Made by a program: the position numbers and the translations under genes
In this document: positions 12,901 to 25,100 of the stretch, piece after piece
Layout of the letters: each line of letters starts with the position of its first letter
How positions within the stretch are numbered: the stretch's first letter is position 1
The notes under the pieces: model-generated
Told to the model about the DNA's origin: nothing
Database searches by the model: none
The model's input: the letters and a program-made list of their open reading frames with translations, nothing else
Assembly (NCBI GenBank): GCA_033439265.1
Contig: JAVTVX010000035.1
Coordinates: 18,812,001-18,876,000 of the forward strand
DNA length: 64,000 nt
Direction: 5' to 3'
From: Dillenia suffruticosa
Lineage: Eukaryota > Streptophyta > Magnoliopsida > Dilleniales > Dilleniaceae

Positions 12901-15900
12901 CTTAGCCACCCGAATCTTGTGACTCTTATTGGATATTGCTGTGAAGATGAGCACAGGCTTTTGGTCTATGAATATATGGCATGTGGGAGCCTGGAGAAAC
13001 ACCTTTTTCGCAGTAAGTAGTTTATCTCTATTGAATGCATGTGCTCTTGTTGGAACACAGTCTAGGGAAAGAGGACGATGTAAGATTCCCATATAGTGCA
13101 AGTCCTCTCTGCTGAGGAAATGTAGAGTTTGATTGCTTTCCAGACTGGCATGACACCTTAGTAAATCTTTTCTCTGTCTAGCCATGTGAATTTTTTATCA
13201 TCATTCTTTGAGTTGATTAAACTGTATTGATAAGTAAAGAGGAAAATGAGGGACTTGATTTGGGTTGTATATAATTTTCTTTTACTGCATGTTTTTTGGT
13301 CATTGTTGGAAAAGTTATTTTATCCTAAAGAAAATGCTGGAAACAACCTATTACGAAGAACCATAGTAAATCCTGTCATTGCAAAGTGACACAATGAGTT
13401 CAGCATTTGAGCTGATGTGTTTTCTGACTAATTAAACTATTATTGGGGAAGGAAAGTGATTTAGAAAAAAAGAATTCTTGTAAGATTAATATTATGCCAC
13501 TGTTAATTGTATTGATTTATTTTTATTTATTTGTTCATTTATTATTTTTGGTCCATTGACCGGCTTGAGAGTTAATTTTTTGGAACCTGTAATCTAAGTT
13601 CACCTAATAGTGAATATGGACATGCTGCTGACTTAAATTTGTCTTTCGTATTTACTGTTAATAGGAGTGTCTTCTACCATGACATGGTCGACACGAATGA
13701 AGATTGCTTTAGGTGCGGCAAGAGGGCTTGCATTTCTTCATGGTGCAGAAAGATCCATCATATACCGTGATTTCAAGACATCAAACATCTTACTAGATGC
13801 GGTTGGTCTTTATTCTTGTCATTGTTTGAATATTTTCATTCATTTAAATGTCGTTAGTTCCATCTGTTCAATAAAATTTACCTGTAACGCTGTAATCTTG
13901 CTTCACAAACACAATTTAGCTCCAATTATGAACTGCACAAGATGAGCCTGGCTTTATACTTATAAAATTAATTAATGAACTCCTTTCCATCTAAGGCATT
14001 GACTTGCAGGATTATAATGCCAAGCTTTCAGACTTTGGGCTTGCAAAAGATGGGCCCATGGGGGATCAGACTCATGTATCAACTAGAGTGATGGGAACTT
14101 ATGGTTATGCAGCTCCAGAGTACGTAATGACTGGTAAGTTTTGTAATGAAAAGTTTGGCTGAGATATCATGCATCATTGCATTGGTTGTTCCACATGATC
14201 TGGTTATCATCGCCTGGTAGGAAATTGGAAAACTAGTTGATGATTCAAATCTGTTTTATCGTAAGCAATGGTCACTATCATATATTACCATTGCATGTTT
14301 CGCTTTTTTAATTTTTATGCTTTATTTTTTATTTGTACTCGATCACTTTTTCAAGCCAGCATGGTGGAGATAGAAGACTTTCAGCAGAACCTTCTCAAAA
14401 TAGTTTAATAAAAAAGAGGGAATTTTTATGATATGGTCACTAGAAACTGCATTCTTTCAAAGAATCCTTTAGAACTATGAATCCTGGTAATCAGCAACTA
14501 TGCTGTTGAGTTAGAAACCGGGAAATGGGGAAAAATCTATACTTCCAATATTTCTCATTTGTGCTTGTTTGAGAGATCCAATTATCTGATTCCCCTTATG
14601 TGCTTCTGCATTTTTTTACATATTTGAGCATTTAAAGTAACAAGGATATGCAAATACCCTATATATGGTTTGGCCATGCTAGTGTTGCTTGCTATTTCTA
14701 GCGTCATTATATAGGAACGTGGTCAACTTGTAATTGTAATTTTTTTGTATTCCATCAACCAATATGATCTTTTTTTTTCACTTCTAGGGTATGAAGCTCA
14801 GGACACTTGCATGACATTATACCAAACATTGGGAGTGTGTGGGTGGGTGTGTGACTGCATATTCTCTTACCACATCTAGATACCTCAAAGGCACCAAGAA
14901 AACAATCTTTTGAATGTGGATTAAAGTTCTACCTGTTTGTGGAAAATAACTTCCTAAAAAACATTTTCGCTGGTTATGTGTTTTAGCTGTTGGAATATTT
15001 TCTTACAGTGGAAAGTTTCTTCCAGGGGAATAAGCCAAGAAGATGACTTCCAATTAGAAATTCCAAAAGTTTGTAGCTATTAACTACAGGAAATGAGAAT
15101 CTTTTCCTTATCAATTTTTCTTCGGGATGAATTTCCATGAAAAAAAATAATAAGTCGATGGGAATTTTGCTTTTATAAATGTGTTTAGTTCTCTGAATAG
15201 ATGCACTGAAGAATGGCCATGCTTGCTTAATATAATATATATAGCCAACCTCAATTAGTTTGGAACATAAGGCTTAATAACAGCAAGTTGTTAAGAAGTG
15301 ACTACTTGTTGGATTTGAGCTTGAAGAGCTCTGGTGAAGTATGCAGCGGCTCTTTTGGGTGCAGATCCCAAGGGAGAAGTGAGTTTGGAAATTTGAGGAA
15401 GAAGATTGCATGCATCATCGAGGTTGTTCATAGCTACGGCTTCTGCGCATTGAAGGGGTCAAAGAAGGCGATTCCCAGCAAGGGAGAGAGCTGTCAGAAG
15501 ATAAGAGAATAGAGCCCATCAATGACCACTGAAGATGGAGGAGGAAGACAGTGAGAGTTAGTTGAGAATGAACATAAAAGGCGAAGGAAGAAGGAAAAAA
15601 ATAATAATAATAAAAGAAAATGATTTTTGGTTAAAACCGCTGCCATCAATAGTGGTTTTAAAACTGTGCTCTAGGATAGCGGTTTTAAGCGTAATTGTAA
15701 AAAATAAAAAATAAAAAATAATGCGTTTAGTGTGGTGTTAAAGTGGTCAGTGAAACCCCTCGACTGAAAATTGTTTGGAGATGACCACAAAATAGAGCTT
15801 ATTTTTTTTTTTAACCTCATAATTAGGATGTTGCCTATCTAATCAATAACTATGTGAATTATCATATGAGTAGTTGACAAGCTTAGTTTTAAAAATACGA

Positions 15901-17415
15901 AAGATAAAAATATGGATGCATATTTACTGAGTTATATTAGATTTATTTGTATTTTGGGTCTTCTTGGTTTGTTCGGGATTTTGAACTTGATATCCCCCGC
16001 AGTATATGCATTTAAATTCAGGCATTATGCTTAATGTGAGATGCTATTTTCAGTGTGGATGAATTATTGCTTTTTCTCTTTATGGTTCTCTCCATTTTTC
16101 TCTTATTTCTTTGGTACTTCCATAAAATAGGGGGTAGACCGTTAAAAATATGGATACAAATTATTCGTAAAAACATGATAGTTAAGGATTTAGAAGAGAA
16201 GATAATTTTGGATAGGAATAAGTAGCGTAGAAGAATCCGCACAACTTAAACTATCATATTCTAGATATATATATTTATTCATTTTTATTCTTATTATTTA
16301 TTTATTTGTTTCTTTTATTTTTATTTATTTATTTATTATTCATTTATCTTTGTATTTATTTATTTATTTTAATTATCTTCATATGTGTCTTTCAAATGAC
16401 CGACTCCTAAGTATTGAGATTAAGGTTCAGTTTTTTGTTGTTGTTGTCTATGGTACTTCCTTATCATTCCAGCCCATTGCTTCGACCAGTGAGTATATCA
16501 ACATGATATCACTTGGTTTTGAAGTTGTATTCTGTACAAATTGGCTTTTGTTTTGGTTTATTTGTGCTTCATAGGCATAAAGTTTGAGGGGCATGGGATG
16601 CTTCTGAGGCATACATTGGTAGCTGATTTATGAGTAAATGTCAGGTGGGCATGTTCATGTGTTTGTATGTCGGCATGTCCTTTTGTCTATGCATAATATA
16701 CAACAGATACCAGCTCAATAGGCCAACAAGAAGGAAGCCGTAAGTGTAAGGCAGACTTATGTTATTGACAGCGTTCACTCTGTATATGGATGGCTCTCTG
16801 TCTTTTGGTGCTGTTTTGCTTTGGAAAATGGTGGTGATTTTGGACCTGATAATTTTGAACTGAACAGGACATTTGACTGCTCGAAGTGATGTTTATGGGT
16901 TTGGAGTGGTGCTTCTTGAGATGCTTCTAGGAAGGAGAGCAATGGACAAGAGTAGGCCAAGCCAAGAGCACAATCTGGTTGAGTGGGCACGCCCACTCTT
17001 GAACCATAACAAGAAACTATTGAAGATCTTGGACCCAAGAATGGAAGGGCAATATACAGTGCGAGCCGCTGTAAAAGTGGCTGGCTTGGCATATCAATGC
17101 CTTAGCCAAAATCCCAAAGGGAGACCCAATATGAACCAGGTTGTAGAAATACTAGAAACTTTTCAGACACAAGCCAATAACCAAGAAGAAATGATGCTTC
17201 AAAGTGGAGGCGCCTGCATTACCCTTTACGAAGTTCCGAAGGATTCCTTTGATTCTCCTTCAAACAGGAGGCTGAATTCAACTAGAAGTGAGGGCAATGG
17301 ACAAGGTGATGTCAATGAAAGAAGTAAACCAGCAAATGCAAGAAGCAAGAGTGAGCCTCCCAAGGAATTTGTTGTATACAAACTTTCTCCGGAACATGTT
17401 TCTCCTAGAGGTTAG
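6931..17415 (+). CDS. Receptor-like cytoplasmic kinase, RLCK subfamily VII (PBL17-like)
   Basis: A Ser/Thr protein kinase of 494 residues, expected at the inner face of the plasma membrane, where PBL/RLCK-VII kinases relay signals from pattern-recognition and other receptor kinases. The six exons are 6931-7048, 7743-8164, 12877-13012, 13665-13801, 14010-14133 and 16868-17415. All borders are GT/AG and the frame is intact throughout. The protein begins MGICFSS, a Gly-2 N-myristoylation site with a palmitoylatable Cys-4. A Gln/Pro-rich variable region follows to about residue 118. The kinase domain has GEGGFG (138-143), VAIK Lys-166, alpha-C Glu-182, YRDFKTSN with Asp-261, DFG 279-281 and APE 306-308, so it should be an active RD kinase. 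The closest relative I recall is Arabidopsis PBL17 (shared [23 protein letters not shown] and [14 protein letters not shown] patterns). An in-frame upstream ATG at 6856 could add 25 residues; the MGIC start is preferred because it gives the family's lipid-anchor motif. Confidence 0.93.
8165..12876 (+). other. Intron 2 of the kinase gene (4.7 kb)
   Basis: This intron lies between the exon ending KEWL (donor GTATGTGC) and the exon starting AEVNYLGQL (acceptor GATGCAG). It splits the kinase N-lobe between beta-3 and alpha-C. The content is AT-rich. About 10700-11000 and 11380-11900 have a more complex composition resembling old repeats, but no transposon protein, LTR pair or target duplication could be recognised. 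Confidence 0.75.
14134..16867 (+). other. Intron 5 of the kinase gene (2.7 kb)
   Basis: The intron lies after YVMTG (donor GTAAGTTT, splitting a glycine codon) and ends CTGAACAG before the exon encoding [11 protein letters not shown]. About 15290-15800 differs in composition from its surroundings, being purine-rich and carrying paired AAACCGCT and AGCGGTTT motifs. It may be an old DNA-transposon end, though no family can be assigned. ATTTATTT-type runs fill 16260-16370. Confidence 0.7.
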
Positions 17416-20400
17416 GTTGAAACCAAATGTGGATGAAGTTGAAAGTGTATAATATTCAATTTACTGGTCTATCCAAATGTTTTTTGAAATTTATCATATT
17501 TTGTAGAGGAACTTGAATTGTTCAAGCCACCACCCATTTTGTTGTATTGCAACCCCTCTCCCAACAAGAAAGTAGTTTTTCCTTGTACAGTAGGCCATTT
17601 TTGCGGCAATAGCCTGTTGATTTTCAATTCTCAATCTCTAACTGCAACTGTTGTCCTGCATGTTCACGACAGAATCTAAAAGGTACCATTTATAATACTG
17701 TCCTACTTTGTTGCACTCAACTATACGTGGGGTTCAGTTTTCTTAAGTATGATCGAGATTCGATTTCTGTTGGGCGCATCGGATTCTTATGTATGGAGTG
17801 TTTCTCGTTGGGAGATTCGTTCTTCGAAAAGGAGTCACTGTAGTGGTCGGTTTGGATTAGTCAGGATAAAATCTTAAATACCGGATGGAGTTTAAGACAT
17901 GATACCAAAAAAATATTAGCAATTTCACGCAAATTGCCTGCTTTCTACCAACACGGTGCAGACAAATTGTTCAGTGGTCACATGGTCGTGCATATATTCG
18001 GGCTCTCATTGTATATACTTTGGCCTAGCATTCTTTTTACCGGTGAAATAAACAAATCTGTCACATGGAAAATTCTTTTCCAAATCCTTTTCCCCCCTCA
18101 CTGTCAAACCACATGCCAAAATTGAATAAGAAAGAAATAAAATTTAAAAGGCGAAGCTTACTAACCCCCGACTTATTGCAAATATCACCCCCCGGACTTA
18201 TTACAAATATTTCGAAAGGCCTGTAGCACTCAAAGAAGTTTATTCCCACCTTGCCCAATTGAGCAGGGGCTTACATGCTCTTCTGCTGAAGCACAATTGA
18301 GATCCGTGAGTTGTTTATGTAAACGTTGTATCACCTAACAAATAATAAGAAATTCTACTCAAGGAAAAGGTTAAAAGGGATAGATAGTACGTCACACATT
18401 TCAAAACGGACTAAATATTGTTCGTTCCCATGTTTCACATTACTGTAGTGCAGCACACTAACCTCAACAGAGTAGACCTCCATTGCAAGGAACATTGTTG
18501 CCTCTTTGCATAGCAAGGAAGAGCATCGAAATTGAACACTACTCAGGCAATGTTAAAGAATTCCACATTTCAGACTTGCTGGTACCAGATCAAGCAATTC
18601 AGAGGCAACCTCGGACAATTTCCTGCAAAAATACCCTTTTATTAGGAAAAAAAAATATTATGAGGTAAGATCCAAAAATAAAATAAAATAAAATAAAAGA
18701 CTTTCTAGTCTTATTATAGGATTAAAGCTTTTACAACAATTCAATTTCCAACAATAAAAGGTTCCCTATTTTTTATGGGACTTCTTGAGAAAGTGGTACA
18801 TAAGATTGGAAATATATTTAGGACATACCAATCAAAGAACAAACAAAAAACTCCAAAGCACTTCTCAAGAACGTAACTGCTGATACATAATTAAATTAGT
18901 GAAAAATTGCCAAAAACAATTAGTAGAGATACAAACAGCCTGTTTGAAATTTTCATCTAGTGGAATGCAGTGGCATCACAAAAAGAACATCAGTTGCAGG
19001 ACGCCTATCTCTTTAAAAAATAAAATAAAATAAATAATTTGATGGGCAAATATAATTTAACATGCCTGAAAACTTTGAAATCAGACCTGTTAGTTAATGT
19101 AAAATTACTTAGAAAGCAATTACCATGCAGATATCTCGAGTGTGGATGTGAGTCCAAAAAGTATGGGTCAATACCATTTCATCATTTTAGGGGCCATCAT
19201 TTTACAGTAACCTCATGCGTAAACAAAGTTTTGGCATGTCTAGATCTAGTGCACACAGAATGTTAGGCATTTTTAACAGAAGGACGGGTTCAAGAGTCAA
19301 TCTTGCAAAACTAGAAATTTTATTGTTAGATAAAAGGCCCTTAAACCCCAGGACAAAGAACAACAATTCGGCAACCAGGAAATAGACATGCATTTATCTG
19401 GCTCCATGTATTGGCAGCATTATATTTAGAATCACGTGTTAACAGTATCTTACTCCAGTCTTGTTGCAATTTCATTGCATGTTTGGTGACAGATCTCTCT
19501 GCCCTGCAGGAGTTGAGTGTTCTAATTTTGCAGCCTCTTGAACTGCAGATAACAGTTCTCTCCTTTCTTTGGCTGAGAGAACAAGGTAATTTGGCCCATG
19601 AATAGAGCTCAATTCCACCACCTAACAGGGACAAGCAACAAAGGGAATAAAATTCCGCTTAAAATGCATTTCCTTACAGAAGAATACAACGAAAGTGAAG
19701 AATGCTATTTTGACAAACAGGCCAAGTCCAGCAAGTACAAATGGAAACCAAGTGGAACCAATTAAAATGATTTATAGACTGCATAATGTAACAAGGCTAC
19801 ATTGTCAAGTTTAATTTCCCTAAGACTCCAACGGCATACTTGCATCTTCATGTCCTGGGATACTTTTAATGCAAAGTTTCCTAATTCTGTAAAATACAAT
19901 CACTTGTGAAGGTCCATTGTTTTTATTAAAACATTTATTCTAATTTAGCTAAAACATCAGTTAATCCCATGTATTTCACTCCACATCTGCTTCTTTCTCC
20001 TACTTCAATGAGAATGAAGATAAATATAAGTAGAAAAAAAAATATTTAGAATAAGATGAAGCCACAAGATCTTTGACACTTTGTTTCTGTTTCCCTTTCC
20101 TTGTTTTCCAATCCTACAAGTTGACTATAATCGTAGCATAAAATGCAAATAGTTTTCATGATATCCCAAGGATAGAGGCCTTGTAATTTTAACCCAATCT
20201 TAGAGCAACATAAGTTAACAGCATGGAAGATGCTAAGGCTCAAATGAAAGGCAATCCATTATGATCCCAACATATAGTGCCTAGCATCCAATATAGTCTA
20301 ATTTATCTTCAAGTGTAGGTTTTGAAAATCCTCCCCACTATACAAAGATCTAACTACAAGTTCAACACTGTAACGTAATGTAGATGATGCATTCTGTAAC

Positions 20401-20643
20401 ACGAGTGTGAAAATTAATGAATCCATATGCATACATAAGCATTTGAACCAAAATTGTAGACACAACAACTTCATGAATAGTTTGCTAGTTTCAAATGACA
20501 GAACCAAAAAAAAAAAAAAAAAAAAGGAGACGATATTAAATTTTGGAAACTTTAATGGTTAAAACTGTATTTTCAAATCCTCTAGGTACTTGAGATATGC
20601 TGATGGAGCTAAACTTTTGCATTGATATGGCAAACTGTCATAC
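17416..20643. other. Kinase 3' flank and intergenic region
   Basis: The kinase 3' UTR probably occupies the first 200-300 bases. The remainder is AT-rich, with short simple repeats (AAAAT runs near 18680 and 19020, poly-A at about 20508-20525). Two short reverse-strand stretches look exon-like and are listed separately. No gene is recognised with confidence. Confidence 0.5.
18553..19621 (-). other. Possible exons of an unrecognised reverse-strand gene
   Basis: On the minus strand, an acceptor-like TTTTTGCAG at about 18623 precedes a 70-base open stretch (18622-18553). It encodes KLSEVASELLDLVPASLKCG, two further residues and a stop, in the style of a terminal exon. Further upstream, an acceptor-like CCCTGTTAG precedes 19621, which opens into VVELSSIHGPNYLVLSAKER followed by ELLSAVQEAAKLEHSTPAG. 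Both have ordinary soluble-protein composition with charged, helix-like stretches, unlike the AT-rich noise around them. I do not recognise the family and cannot show that the two pieces belong together; they may be remains of a gene or chance frames. Confidence 0.2.
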
Positions 20644-20648
20644 CTAAA

Positions 20649-21141
20649 TGTAGGTTAATTATGCCCATTGTGGGGCATTTTTGGTAAGAGTAAGATAATG
20701 TGGTAACTCCCATTATTAATTATCAACATTAACCATGCATTATGGTAACTCCCAAAAACTTAACCCTAATGGCTATGATTCTTTTGATTGCATTGAAAAA
20801 GAATGATTCCTACCTTGTGGGTGGACAGCAGCAATGGGAGGCAACCATGGAGGCTAGGGTTTCAAAGAATTCTCTAGAGAGAGAAAATAGAGAGAGGGAT
20901 GGAGATTTTCGCGTAGGAAAATCTCTCAACGTCAAACGATTCACCGGACATGAGGGTTGAGGCGTTATGATACTGTGGTGGTGATTCGACTAACCACGTG
21001 ATCACCATCCCGACTGCGAAATCGGATCAAGGAACGTGCCACTTGAAGATTCTACGAATTGCGGTACCCTAAACCCGATCTATTTTATTTTCTGAAAATT
21101 ATTGTATGCTTCCGCTGCATGAGAATCCTAAAAATCCAACA
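20649..21141 (+). repeat. 5' LTR of the Copia element
   Basis: The 493-bp repeat is bounded by TG and CA. Its partner is at 27199-27691 with the same length and mostly transition differences. It contains the family core CACTGTGGTGGTGATTCG (GATACTGTGG here) and ATCACCATCCCGAC. Transcription should start inside it. Confidence 0.95.
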
Positions 21142-21142
21142 T

Positions 21143-21154
21143 TGGTATCAGAGC
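21143..21154 (+). other. Primer binding site, tRNA-Met type
   Basis: TGGTATCAGAGC begins one base after the LTR end, the standard Copia minus-strand primer site. Confidence 0.9.
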
Positions 21155-21639
21155 GATCGTTGGATTTAATTAAATAATTTTTGGAATTATATTTTTTTTT
21201 GGTTTAAAATTTTGAGGTCCGGATCACGAATGAGTTTCGTGAATCCGAGAACACTGCAAGAATACCCATGGCCCAGGGATTACAAAAATATGTTTTATTT
21301 AATTTTCGGAGCATGTTTGGGCCATGAAAAGTCCGGTCAAAATTTGCGACCGTACGGACATAAAAACCCTAGATCTGTGGCTTTAGAAGGCGGATCGATG
21401 CATGAAAAAATTATAAATGTATTCCTTACATCTAGATCTATAGTTTTATGTCTTTTATTATGAGTTTTGGATGTCGGAAACTGGGATTTCCGAACGGCCG
21501 CGGAGGGCCGCGACTGGGGTTTGAGTCCCACCATTTTTGGGCATGAATCCTCCTAAAATTGAGTGTAGGATGTTTGGAGGATGCCCACAAATTTTTTCCA
21601 GTCGAAAAATGCAAGAAAAAATAGCCGGAATCTAGTTTT

Positions 21640-22170
21640 CCAGAAACCGGGTCGAAAAATCCGTTGCAGGACCCGTCGGGTGAAAAAGAACCAACCCAGA
21701 CCCGCGGGCGCGTGACACGCACGCGCAGGAGGCGCGTCTGGCAGCGTGTAGTGCACGCGCTACACAGGCGCGTGAAGCAAGGGCAGGTAGCGGTCGGGTC
21801 GGACCATGACCCGGACCGACCCGACCGGGTCGGACCGGACCGTTGACCGCGTGGGTCGGACCCGGACTGTTGACCGCGTCAGTCGGGTCAAAACTGACCC
21901 GTAAACCGACCCGGTCTGACCGGCTCAACACGGCTCAGCGCGTGAGGGCGGGTGAGCCACGCGCCGCGACTGGGCGCGCGTGAGCCGAGCCGTGCCAGGC
22001 GCGTGGCAGCGCGTCTGAACCGCGCCACGCGTCTGGCGCGTGAGCCAGACTGCTGCCAGCGCGTGGAGGAGCGTGGCAGCGTGTAAAGGCGCACCGCCGG
22101 CGCGTGGAGGAGCGTGGCGGCGCGTGGATCGCACCGCCGGCGAGCGGCGGCGCGTGAGAACGCTTAAAAT
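21640..22170 (+). other. GC-rich, CpG-rich leader segment of the Copia element
   Basis: This segment is dense in CpG and built from two kinds of short degenerate repeat: GGGTCGGACC-like motifs (about 21790-21930) and GCGCGTG-like motifs (about 21705-21780 and 21940-22165). It lies between primer site and gag, as the corresponding segment does in the element at the left edge. The chance frames crossing it have no recognisable protein. It probably serves at RNA level or by chance; no function can be read off. Confidence 0.65.
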
Positions 22171-25100
22171 TAAATTTTTCAATTTTTTTCGGGGTCCTAA
22201 ATCCATAAATGTGACTTTTTGTGGGTTTTTGTGTGCCGAATCACAGTTCAAATGGTAAGATGCAATTCCAAGTTGTGTATGGTGTCTGTTGACTCATACG
22301 CTCGCTTTGGAGTCTGTACTCAAGTCATTTTGGTCTTGATGATTCGTAGGGCATACAAAAATGTGATAATAAGTATCTTCAAGTCACAAATGTCTCTCTT
22401 AATGCGTTGAGAACTGTCGTATTAAATCTGTCATATTAAATTTTTGCAAGAAGAGTAAACTGAATGATGTGATTTGCGCGATTTTATCAGTAGATTCAGT
22501 TTATTCTCGAGAGACAAAATCTAACGGGAATCTGAGGCAAGAGATGATGGGCCCCAGGGTGGGCACCGCGCCTCAGGGTATACGAAATAAAGAGATCTAT
22601 CGTGTATGGTATAAAAGATTTGCCAAGTTAGGGCAATGCTTATCAGTGGCATGCACGATTACTAAATCTCGTTTTACGAGTCATATCCTATGGAAATGTC
22701 GGTTCGTCTTGTTCCATAAGAGCATTTGTTGCTCTCTTCGACTCCTAATATGAGGATGCAGAAGAAAATGACTAATCATACAATGAAGCAAATGTCGAGT
22801 ATGATCACCGAGTTAATATATACGGACGAGCAAATTTTTGGATGGAATTAAGGTACTGGATGTGATCCGGTTTTTACCTGATTCATGGGAAACCGTGAAA
22901 TCCTATCTCACATTTGACGAAAGTATTCGTACTTTCGTTGACGTGAATACATATTGTGAGCTCGATGAGGAGCACCTAGAGGCGAGTAGGCCACACTCGA
23001 GTCATGCTTATTCAGAGGAGTCGAGTAAGGACTTCCCCGACGCTAAGCCAATAGCATAAGCATGCGAACGAGACTCGAGATCTAGGTAATAAAAATCATA
23101 CGAGAAAATCGACAACGAGGTACAAGAACGCAAGAAGAAGAAATTTGATTAGACCAAAGAAATTGCTACGTTTGAGGTAGATTTGGTCATTTCGCTCGTG
23201 AGTGTGACGAGTAGAAATAAATATCCTTCTTCTTTACGTGGTTTGAGATTTGTCTCATTCACTATAATACTCGCTGATTTATCTCCTTTGAAATCAAGAG
23301 CAACCGACCACGTAATTTGATAGGAGTGCGTAATCCGTCAAATGAATCCTTAAGCTTGGAGGATTTACGTTAAGGACAGAGCATTTGTCGTTGTCAGAGA
23401 GAACGACACTTGCCATGACGTTCTTAATACTGTAGGCATTCGACGGATCTACAATTAGTACCTTGTCTAAAATTGACTAGGATATGCGTAAAATTATTCC
23501 TTTCTTTTAATACGACAATTTTCTAAATTATTCTGGTTTTAATCCATGATGGAATGTATGCACTGGGTGCTACTCCTTCTAACGGTTTCTTGTCGTTATA
23601 CTATTGTCTTTACATCTGATTGCGTAGATGATGATGTAAATGAATGACATAGTAGACTTAGACACATGGGGTAAGAGATGATAAATCGGTTAGTAGCGAG
23701 AGGTTTATAGGACCCGCTAACCATATTCGAGTTATCCGTATGTGAGTTTTGCCTGGCCGGCAAAATGACGAGAAAACCATTTGGCAATGCAATGAGAGCT
23801 GGGACTCCATTGCAATTCGACCATTGTGCCTTCTTTTTCTAGTGGTCTTATGAGCCTGAGAGCTGGAAATGGAGTTGTGTAGATAATTATAGATGCTTAT
23901 GTGCGTTTCGGTTCATCTATCTGATCTCGCACAAGTCTGAGGCATCAGACTGCTTCAAAAGTTCATAAACGAGATTGAGAATCAGTTAGATTTGAGAGTA
24001 CAGACTTTCAAGAACCGAGCGAGGACGCAAGTATTCATCTAAACTACACATGGGGCTCTATTTCGATAAGAGTATTACGAGTCTACTGACTATTAGTCAG
24101 TTCCCCATTTGAGCTTTGGACAGGGAGGCAGCCTGACCTTAGCCACTTGAGGTTATGGGGTTGTGCCACGATTTCTCGCATTCATACGGTGAGTTAGGCC
24201 CGCGAGAAAATACGTGTTCATAGGCGAATACGAATGACACTATAATCGAGATTGAGTCTCGTAATACTATATTTCTTGAGAATAATTTCCCAAAGAGAGG
24301 TGAAATCAATTTGGACCTTACCCTTTATGCGATGGATGAGCCTAGTGGCTCGGGGAGCCCAGCAGCGGGATACAAGAATCCACTACGGATCTTGATTTCA
24401 GTGGGAGCGATCCATCAAGAGGTAAAGATTTTTCTCTCCTCCTAAGAGCATCGAGCATGCGTATTTAAACGTTGTTTTCTCGATTGAGGGTGAGACCCTC
24501 ATTGCGACTCTAGAGGATGATGAAAAATCTAAAACGGTTCGAGAGGCTCTCGAGGGTTCTGCAAAAAAAGTAAAAGATCGTTTATTGAAGGCCATAAATG
24601 AAGAGAAAGAGTGGATGAGAATCAACGGGGTCTGGGACTTAGTTGATTAGCCTGAGGGCAGAATGATTATTGGGAACAAGTAGGTTCTCAAAGTCAAGAT
24701 AAAGGTTAACGGATTGATGAAGAGGTAAAGGACCCATTTAGTAACCAAGGGTTACACTTAGACTGAGGGGTGGACTATCGAGGAGTCATAGTCCAATTTA
24801 TCTCGATCTGTTTATCTTTCAGCGATTGTCACGAATATGGATCAGGAGTCATATTACAAGGACGTAAAGACCGCTTTCGTATTGGAAGTATAGATGAGGC
24901 GATCTACATGGAGCATCCCTCTGGGTTCGTTCTAGTAGACCAGGTGGATAAGGTCTATTGATTTTAGAAATCAAAATACGACATTAAGCCATCATCTAGA
25001 CAGCGGTGCTTGAGATTTCACGAAAAGGTGATATCTTATGGTTTTGTAATGATCGAGTAGGATCATTGCATATATCTAATACGTCCCGATAACTCCTTTA

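Noticed and set aside
15640-15780. CACTA transposon end in kinase intron 5
   Set aside because: AAACCGCT/AGCGGTTT motifs recall CACTA subterminal repeats, but there is no CACTA terminus, no target duplication and no transposase sequence.
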